DNA of 64,000 nt. Origin: Pseudomonadota bacterium. GTDB lineage: Bacteria; Pseudomonadota; Gammaproteobacteria; Burkholderiales; Chitinibacteraceae. The notes beneath the pieces are model-generated. The model was given only the letters and a program-made list of their open reading frames with translations. It had not been told where the DNA came from and searched no databases. Each line of letters opens with the position of its first letter. The first letter of the stretch is position 1. The translations under genes were made by a program, and so were the position numbers. The DNA is taken from positions 1 to 64,000 of the forward strand of contig JAPLQI010000123.1 of assembly GCA_026399755.1 (NCBI GenBank), in the 5' to 3' direction. Shown here in pieces: positions 58,379 to 64,000 of the stretch.

Positions 58379-59017
58379 ATGCATAGGGATCAGCCATCAT
58401 CAGGTCAGGATTATATTCAAACATTTAGCTGGAGCCCGTTGGCCTATTTGGCCAGCATGCCGGTGCTGCCCCCGAGGCACAAAGCAAAAGTGTATTTGGC
58501 ACTGATGCTGATGCTCCTTGCTACTCTTATGTACTGGCTAGGCCCTCTTCTTGGGCATTCTCCTTTCCATGTGCGGCAAGATGGGCTGGACTACGCACCC
58601 TATTTCACCGATGTGCAAGTTTCTACTGATCGTAAAGCACCGCAAGGTTTGCTCATTGCAGAGGCCAAATTTGGCCTGCTTGGGTTTTTGCCGGGTTTTA
58701 GCTTGAGCCAGTATTCATCTGAGAATAGCCAGCTATTAGTGCTTCGAGATCGCGCAGGAAAAATTGAATGGCAGACAAAGATCGATGTCCCTAGCGCGGG
58801 CGAGGTGACGGCTGCTACGCCAGGCCGCTGGATTGGGCGCTTTAAGTTGATTCCTGCAAGCGTCGGCTGGGCTTGGTCTGGTGGCTGGAGTATCGATATA
58901 GAATCAGATCGAATTCTTTGGGGAAAAATCTATCTAGCACCGGACGCTAGCTTGCGCGTTATTCGCCACGAGCCAAATGCAGCGGCTTTTGCTTCGCTCA
59001 GAAAAATGGGTGCTTAG
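58379..59017 (+). CDS. Hypothetical membrane-anchored protein
   Basis: A 212-residue protein with one transmembrane helix (KVYLALMLMLLATLMYWLGPL, about residues 37-57) and a C-terminal domain with many beta strands that probably faces the periplasm. No family is recognised. It lies between rplY and pth and is transcribed with pth, without a clear operon link. Confidence 0.65.
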   Translation: MHRDQPSSGQDYIQTFSWSPLAYLASMPVLPPRHKAKVYLALMLMLLATLMYWLGPLLGHSPFHVRQDGLDYAPYFTDVQVSTDRKAPQGLLIAEAKFGLLGFLPGFSLSQYSSENSQLLVLRDRAGKIEWQTKIDVPSAGEVTAATPGRWIGRFKLIPASVGWAWSGGWSIDIESDRILWGKIYLAPDASLRVIRHEPNAAAFASLRKMGA

Positions 59018-59089
59018 CAGCAGGTCAACCTTAAGTCCGACAGGCTGCTAGGGTATCATGTAGCCCTTTTCGCCTGTTTTTGAAAGACT

Positions 59090-59710
59090 ATGCCGCAAAT
59101 TAAACTGATCGTAGGGCTGGGTAATCCCGGTAGTGACTACGCGCAAACCCGCCATAATGCGGGATTTTGGTGGGTGGATGAAGTCGCCAAAGATGCCAAT
59201 GCCTCTTTGCGCCACGATAATAAATTCCACGGCTTAGCAGCCAAAGCTCGCCTGCATGGCAGCGATTTCTGGCTGCTAGAACCGCAAACGTTTATGAACC
59301 GCAGCGGATTATCCGTGGTGGCGCTGGCGCAGTTTTATAAAATCTTGCCCGCAGAAATCCTGGTGGTGCACGACGAGCTGGATATTCCTGCAGGGCAGAT
59401 CAAGCTGAAGCAGGGCGGCGGCAATGGCGGGCATAATGGTTTAAAAGACATTCAAGCCCATCTAGGCACACCTGATTTCTGGCGTTTACGCGTGGGCATC
59501 GGTCATCCTGGCAATAAGGCCGAAGTGGCTAATTTTGTCTTGAAGCCACCACGTAAAGAAGAATTTGAAGGCATCATGGATGTGTTTATCAAAGCCCATC
59601 ACGTACTGCCTAAAATGCTGGCAGGGGACATGGGCGGGGCGATGCAGCAATTGCATGCGGGTGTGCAAAGGCCAAATAAGCCTAAACCAGATACGGGCAC
59701 AATAAGCTAG
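59090..59710 (+). CDS. pth: Peptidyl-tRNA hydrolase
   Basis: A 206-residue enzyme that frees tRNA from stalled peptidyl-tRNA. Motifs: [20 protein letters not shown] at the start (catalytic His), PQTFMNRSG near residue 64 and [11 protein letters not shown] near 93, then [12 protein letters not shown] near 108. Full length. Confidence 0.96.
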   Translation: MPQIKLIVGLGNPGSDYAQTRHNAGFWWVDEVAKDANASLRHDNKFHGLAAKARLHGSDFWLLEPQTFMNRSGLSVVALAQFYKILPAEILVVHDELDIPAGQIKLKQGGGNGGHNGLKDIQAHLGTPDFWRLRVGIGHPGNKAEVANFVLKPPRKEEFEGIMDVFIKAHHVLPKMLAGDMGGAMQQLHAGVQRPNKPKPDTGTIS

Positions 59711-59734
59711 AACACTGCAATTCTTCTTGCACAT

Positions 59735-59859
59735 AAAACCCAATTCTTGAACCACGGAGAGCGTGGAGGACACAGAGTTACACGGAGAAAACCTTGTAAT
59801 GCTTTTCTCCGTGGCCCTCCGTGTTCTCCTTTTCCTCCGTGGTTCAAGATTTGGGTTTT
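59735..59859. repeat. ACGGAG-rich inverted-repeat element, copy A
   Basis: Ends AACCCAATTCTTGAACCACGG and CCGTGGTTCAAGATTTGGGTT are inverted. The inside has repeated ACGGAG/ACAGAG units and a second stem around TTACACGGAGAAA/TTTCTCCGTG. A closely similar copy lies at 60945-61073 on the other side of the CobW-like gene. It probably folds as a long hairpin and may be a MITE-like element. Confidence 0.85.
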
Positions 59860-59907
59860 GTGTCTAATGAACTTTGAGATTTTCTGTTTTAGGACTAATG
59901 ACAATCT

Positions 59908-60933
59908 ATGAATCGCACTCCTGTAAATCTAATTAGCGGTTTTTTAGGCGTGGGCAAGACTACCGCCATGATGAAGCTGCTCGCCACTAAGCCCAAGGAT
60001 GAATACTGGGCGGTGGTGGTGAATGAGTTTGGTGAAGTAGGCATCGATGGGGCCAGCCTGTCGGTGGCTGCAGATGGCTTGCAGGTAGCTGAAGTGCCCG
60101 GCGGTTGTATCTGCTGCACCACTAGCCCCATGCTGCGCGTGACGCTGACTAAATTACTCAAAGGTAAGCGCCCTGATCGCCTGCTGATCGAGCCATCAGG
60201 CTTAGGGCATCCGGCAGGGATTATTGATTTACTGCGCGATCCTTTTCTGGCCGCTGCGCTGGATGTGCGGGCGGTGCTGACGTTGCTTGATGCGCGGCAC
60301 TTGCAAGACAGCCGTTATACCAGCCATGAAACATGGCGCGATCAGCTGCAATTGGCCGATGTGATTGTGCTGAGCAAGGCCGATCTGGCCGATGTCGATC
60401 AAATGGCTGCAGCATGGAAAATGGCAGAAGCGATGTTCCCGCCAAAGCTCGCCATTGTGCAAGCCGTGCAAGGCGAGTTCGATCCTGCTTTGCTGGATTT
60501 AGAGCTGCATCCAGAGCGCTGGCCTGTCACCAGCACACCTAATTTGCATAGTAATAATCTGCGTAAACGCGTTAAACCAGTTGCTGCCGTGGAAGAAGAG
60601 TTGGTCTGGCCGATTAAAAAATCCCACTCCGCCTTGGGCTCGCATAGCTGCGGCTGGATTTTTTCCCCAGAAACACTCTTTTTTAGCGGCAAGCTGGCCG
60701 ATTTATTTGATGCGCTATCGCAGCCACAAAGCTTGGGCTTAGCAGGTTTATCCCGCGCGAAAGGCGTGTTTCATACCGAGCGAGACTGGTATCGATTCGA
60801 TTGGGTAGACGGCATGCCAGGCGCCACCACTACAGCTTACCGCCGTGATTCTCGTTTTGAAGTGATTGTCAGCAGCGAAACCGTGCCCGATTGGGCGGCG
60901 ATAGAGGCTGCTATCTTGGCCGCGATGATGTAA
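59908..60933 (+). CDS. COG0523 (CobW/YjiA-like) metallochaperone GTPase
   Basis: A 341-residue G3E GTPase. Walker A is ISGFLGVGKTTAMMKLL (residues 9-25), the metal-binding CxCC is in VPGGCICCTT near residue 67, LLIEPSGLGHP lies near 94, and the guanine motif is VLSKADLADV near 153. The family inserts or delivers metals (zinc, cobalt, others). No metal-specific neighbour helps here. It is bracketed by the two inverted-repeat elements, which suggests transfer or mobilisation as a unit. Confidence 0.88.
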   Translation: MNRTPVNLISGFLGVGKTTAMMKLLATKPKDEYWAVVVNEFGEVGIDGASLSVAADGLQVAEVPGGCICCTTSPMLRVTLTKLLKGKRPDRLLIEPSGLGHPAGIIDLLRDPFLAAALDVRAVLTLLDARHLQDSRYTSHETWRDQLQLADVIVLSKADLADVDQMAAAWKMAEAMFPPKLAIVQAVQGEFDPALLDLELHPERWPVTSTPNLHSNNLRKRVKPVAAVEEELVWPIKKSHSALGSHSCGWIFSPETLFFSGKLADLFDALSQPQSLGLAGLSRAKGVFHTERDWYRFDWVDGMPGATTTAYRRDSRFEVIVSSETVPDWAAIEAAILAAMM

Positions 60934-60944
60934 ATTCCAAACCT

Positions 60945-61073
60945 AAACCCAAATCTTGAACCACAGAGGACACAGAGAACACGGAGGGTCACGGAGAAAT
61001 ACCTTCTGTTTTTTTGGTTTCCTCCGTGATCCTCCGTGTCCTCCTAAACTCCGTGGTTCAAGATTTGGGTTTT
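60945..61073. repeat. ACGGAG-rich inverted-repeat element, copy B
   Basis: It has the same ends as copy A: AAACCCAAATCTTGAACCAC and GTGGTTCAAGATTTGGGTTT, with internal GAGGACACAGAG and CACGGAGG units. It fills the gap between the CobW-like gene and the convergent glycosyltransferase gene and could act as a terminator. Confidence 0.85.
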
Positions 61074-61825
61074 TAGTTTTTATTTCGACGTAGTTCAATC
61101 GCATGGGCGTATTTGATGTAGGAGGCGATGGCTTTGCCTAGCGAGATTGCTAATCCATCGTGCCCCGCCAGAAAGCCTAGCTTAATCACATAATGTTTTA
61201 AAAATGAAAACAGGCAATGAAAGCCTGGTGTGAGCGGGCCGATTTTTTTATTGGTTTTGGCGATGGTTTGTGCCTGCCAAGTGCCATAGAGGCAGGCCCG
61301 CTTAAAGATATCCGGATAATCTTTATAAGAATAATGGGTAATATGCGCGGGTATTTTTTTTAATGAATTGCTTTGAATTTTAGTGTGTGCAGCGACAGGT
61401 GAAAAATCCACCTGTGTTTTATTAAAAATGCGCCGTACATAATCTGGATATTGCCCAGCAAAGCGGGTAGTTTGATTGCCAATATAATTGCGGCGGCGCG
61501 TTTCAATTGCGCTGACATTTTGCTGGCTTAAATTAGTATTTTTTAAATAAGCGACTAAATCGTCTTCTAAGCGCTCATCGGCGTCTAAATTCAGCACCCA
61601 ATCGTGGCGGCAATGCGGCAAACCCACACTGCGCTGCGGCCCATCGCCTAAGAAGGGCTGCGAAATGACTGTTGCGCCTTCTTGCCTCGCTAATTCTACG
61701 GTGTTATCACTACTGCAAGAATCGACCACCACAATGTCATCGCAAACCTGTTTCATAGAACGCAGGCATGCAACGATATTGTGTGCTTCATTAAATGTAA
61801 TAATCAGACCACTTATTTTTAACAT
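61073..61825 (-). CDS. Family 2 glycosyltransferase (WaaE/KdtX-like)
   Basis: A 250-residue GT2 enzyme. It has the GT-A opening ISGLIITFNEAHNIVACLRSM, VVDSCSSDNTVELA near residue 34 and LNLDADERL near 75. It is the size of WaaE-type lipopolysaccharide core glucosyltransferases. FAGQYPDYVRRIFNK near residue 123 fits that group. The ATG at 61825 is preferred over the TTG three codons upstream. It is divergent from the following LPS genes. Confidence 0.85.
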   Translation of the reverse strand: MLKISGLIITFNEAHNIVACLRSMKQVCDDIVVVDSCSSDNTVELARQEGATVISQPFLGDGPQRSVGLPHCRHDWVLNLDADERLEDDLVAYLKNTNLSQQNVSAIETRRRNYIGNQTTRFAGQYPDYVRRIFNKTQVDFSPVAAHTKIQSNSLKKIPAHITHYSYKDYPDIFKRACLYGTWQAQTIAKTNKKIGPLTPGFHCLFSFLKHYVIKLGFLAGHDGLAISLGKAIASYIKYAHAIELRRNKN

Positions 61826-61921
61826 GTTTTGCAAGCGTGTAGACGCGAGATAGCTGTATTGAGGCTGCTATAATCTCGCGATTGGCTAGCTACTTGCAAG
61901 CTTGCATTTTACGGATTCCCT

Positions 61922-62788
61922 ATGAAAGTTAGCGGCTTTACCTTCCTACGCAATGGCACTCTGCTTGGCTATCCCTATATTGAAAGTTTAAAAAGCTTAC
62001 TCAGCGTTTGCGATGAAGTGGTCGTAGCAGTAGGTAAAAGCGATGACGATACTTTGGAGCGCGTGCGAGCCATTGGCGATGCACGGATTCGGGTGATTGA
62101 AACCACCTGGAATGAGGATATGAAAGACCGTGGTTATGTTTATGCCCAGCAAAAAATGATTGCTCAATTTAATTGCAGTGGCGATTGGGCGTTTTATCTG
62201 GAAGGCGATGAAATCATTCATGAAGAAGATGCGCCCAAGATTCGTGCCGCAATGGAAAAACATTTAGCCAATAGCGAAGTTGAAGCACTGGTATTTGATT
62301 ATCACCATTTTTATGGCTGCCCAGATTTAGTCGCCCAAAGCCCTGCTTGGTATCGCCGTGCCCCTCGAATTATCAGAAACACCATTCGCAGCTGGGCACC
62401 TGATGGCTTGTTTTGGGTGGTGATGCATCAGAATAAGCGCGGGCGTTATCCAAATGCGGCTTTGGTGGGCTGCCCGATTTATCATTATGGCCATGTGCGA
62501 TCTAGCGAAAAAATGAATGAGAAGATTCGTCAGGTTTCCCGCTATTGGAATCACACCCCTAAGGCGCATGATTACAGCCAGATTGATGCCAGTATATTGC
62601 AGCCATTTAAAGGCAAACATCCGGCCATTGTTCAACCTTGGTTTCAGGATTATGCCGAATTAGTATTCACACCTGATCCGCAATATCGTTTATCTAAACG
62701 CGAAAAACGTCATCGCTGGCAAATGAAAGTAGAAAAACTACTGGGCCGCGATTTAACTAAAAAACATTATCGTCTGGTGGTGGCATGA
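61922..62788 (+). CDS. Glycosyltransferase family 2-like protein
   Basis: A 288-residue protein with GT-A features: VSGFTFLRNGTLLGYPYIESL at the start, VVAVGKSDDDTLERV near residue 38, WAFYLEGDEIIHEED near 96 with its acidic motif, and YHYGHVRSSEKM near 188. This variant is seen in LPS or capsule loci. Donor and acceptor are unknown. The gene overlaps the ligase gene by four bases, so the two probably act together. Confidence 0.8.
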   Translation: MKVSGFTFLRNGTLLGYPYIESLKSLLSVCDEVVVAVGKSDDDTLERVRAIGDARIRVIETTWNEDMKDRGYVYAQQKMIAQFNCSGDWAFYLEGDEIIHEEDAPKIRAAMEKHLANSEVEALVFDYHHFYGCPDLVAQSPAWYRRAPRIIRNTIRSWAPDGLFWVVMHQNKRGRYPNAALVGCPIYHYGHVRSSEKMNEKIRQVSRYWNHTPKAHDYSQIDASILQPFKGKHPAIVQPWFQDYAELVFTPDPQYRLSKREKRHRWQMKVEKLLGRDLTKKHYRLVVA

Positions 62789-63984
62789 ATCTAAATATTA
62801 CTCGGCAGCCGCTACTGTGGTTTGCCTTTCTGGCGGGGCTGGCTATTCCTGTTTCAACCGCCATGCAAAATATTAGCGCAGGGGTATTGGCTTTATTCGC
62901 GATTTTTACCCCAGAAATACGCCAGAATATTGGCAATGCATTACGCCAGCCTTTAATTCAGGCCTGCCTTTTGATGTATTCGCTCTTTGTATTGGGCGTA
63001 TTCTGGACTGATGCATCAATTAACGATGCGCTTGGCATGTTGCTTAAAATGCGCGCCTATTTATTAGCGCCTTTATTTTTTGCTGTATGTACTTTAGCTC
63101 CGGTCCGCCAGTATTTATTAGCGGGTTTTGGCCTTGGTGCGGTGATTACCCTTGTGCTTTCAATTGGCAGTGGCCTGAGTGGCATCCCGATTATTCAAGG
63201 CGTGATTGGCGATTACTCCGTGTTTAGAACGCATACCTATCACAGCACCTTTGTCAGTTTTCTTGCCTGCGGTATTGCCGCGTATTGGATGGCAGGACGC
63301 TTGCCTAAGCAATGGCGCTGGCCAGCGGCAATCACCATTGCCCTGTGTATTTTTGATGTGTTCTTTATGGTAAAAGGCCGCACGGCGCAAGTATTGTTGC
63401 TCTTACTTTTAGGCTTATTGGTGGTGCTATGGCAGGGCAGGCGCGGTTTTTTTATTGCACTGATTGCTACTGCAGTAATGGGGCCTTTGCTCTATTTAGG
63501 ATCCAGTTCATTGCGCACAGGAATGAGTACCGTGCAAAGCGATGTGCAAAGCTACGATAAAGGCGATATTGATACCTCAGTGGGCTTGAGATTATTTTTC
63601 CATAAAGTAGCTAAAGATTTAATTAAAGAAGCGCCTGTTCTGGGGCATGGCACGGGTAGTTATGCCCAAAACTATTTAAAGAATGCCGGTGATTCGGAAG
63701 TGCGCCGCTCATTTGCTAATCCGCATAATGATTATTTATGGTTGGGTGTAGAGCTGGGTATTGTGGGGATGTTGTCCTTGGTTTTAGTTTTACTCGCCAC
63801 AGCAAAACAAGCATGGAATACCATTTCGGCTGAGCGCTGGTTAGGCCTAGTATTAGTCTGCTCTTACGGGGTATCTACCTTAGCCAATTCATTTTTTACC
63901 GACAATATTACGGGCCTAGCCTATGTGCTATTGGCTTGTGCCTTGTTGGCGGGCTCCAGTTTTCAGCGTAAGGTTTCTTTATGA
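62785..63984 (+). CDS. O-antigen ligase family protein (WaaL-like)
   Basis: A 399-residue polytopic membrane protein with about ten hydrophobic segments and a large periplasmic loop (about residues 240-315). The Wzy_C-type motif includes VLGHGTGSYAQNYL and RRSFANPHNDYLWLGVELGIVG (His near residue 314). It would join glycan to the lipid A-core. A Wzy polymerase role cannot be excluded, but the neighbours favour ligase. Confidence 0.85.
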   Translation: MNLNITRQPLLWFAFLAGLAIPVSTAMQNISAGVLALFAIFTPEIRQNIGNALRQPLIQACLLMYSLFVLGVFWTDASINDALGMLLKMRAYLLAPLFFAVCTLAPVRQYLLAGFGLGAVITLVLSIGSGLSGIPIIQGVIGDYSVFRTHTYHSTFVSFLACGIAAYWMAGRLPKQWRWPAAITIALCIFDVFFMVKGRTAQVLLLLLLGLLVVLWQGRRGFFIALIATAVMGPLLYLGSSSLRTGMSTVQSDVQSYDKGDIDTSVGLRLFFHKVAKDLIKEAPVLGHGTGSYAQNYLKNAGDSEVRRSFANPHNDYLWLGVELGIVGMLSLVLVLLATAKQAWNTISAERWLGLVLVCSYGVSTLANSFFTDNITGLAYVLLACALLAGSSFQRKVSL

Positions 63985-64000
63985 TTAGCATTATTACTGC
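63981..64000 (+). CDS. Start of the next gene (3' partial), possibly a glycosyltransferase
   Basis: An ATG in overlap with the ligase stop (TTATGA) begins MISIIT. Only six full codons fit in the window. The beginning is usual for GT2 glycosyltransferases but too short to assign. Confidence 0.4.

Overview
The window reads as a chromosomal segment of a betaproteobacterium, most likely in the order Neisseriales (Iodobacter/Deefgea/Chitinibacter-like). This is an inference from the housekeeping order TPR lipoprotein - lolB - ispE - tRNA-Gln - prs - rplY - pth, from type IVa pilins, an AlgZ/AlgR-type pair and cysDN, and from GTAG-type REP repeats. No rRNA gene or other species marker is present.

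Left chromosomal flank (1-5121): the 3' end of a LytS/AlgZ-type sensor kinase gene and its LytTR response regulator, a pseudouridine synthase, a CSS/EAL c-di-GMP phosphodiesterase gene broken by a frameshift in an A7 run, rlmH and a maf-type gene. REP-like inverted repeats lie between several of these genes.

Prophage (about 5122-43855, 38.7 kb): a siphovirus-type prophage with an HK97-type head module, inserted in the 3' end of a tRNA-Thr(CGT) gene. A 53-bp core with one mismatch is duplicated at both ends. The left arm, on the minus strand, carries the integrase, a lipoprotein gene, a ParA/ribbon-helix-helix pair with large palindromic repeats, a PP-loop (PAPS-reductase-like) gene, a chain of small overlapping early genes with a dNMP kinase, a DUF2303 gene, a second lipoprotein gene and a cI-type repressor. 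pL and pR are recognisable, and five copies of one operator motif sit on them. The right arm, on the plus strand, carries cro, a CII-family regulator, a primase-helicase, a long inverted repeat, a Q-like late regulator, HNH-terS-terL, portal-protease-capsid, connectors, tail tube, G/GT chaperones with a canonical -1 slippery site, tape measure, tail tip, J-type tip protein, fibres, a holin-like gene, a DUF5675 gene, and an Rz gene with Rz1 nested inside it. Intrinsic terminators recur through the late operon, which suggests control by antitermination. An Arc-like regulator and one small gene occupy the right end.

Right chromosomal flank (43856-64000): tRNA-Thr, two tandem type IV pilin genes (the second with a sigma-54 promoter match), three tandem REPIN units beside a RAYT transposase gene, cysN and cysD, cutC, a dynamin-like GTPase gene, mutM, the TPR-lolB-ispE-tRNA-Gln-prs-rplY-pth cluster, a COG0523 (CobW-like) GTPase gene bracketed by two copies of an ACGGAG-rich inverted repeat, and an LPS region with two glycosyltransferases, an O-antigen ligase-like protein and the start of another gene.

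The points most worth a second look are the ParA/RHH pair with its 62-bp palindrome in an integrated prophage, the lipoprotein gene directly downstream of the repressor (superinfection-exclusion candidate), the inverted repeat after the primase-helicase, DUF5675 as the only lysin candidate, and the REPIN/RAYT system.
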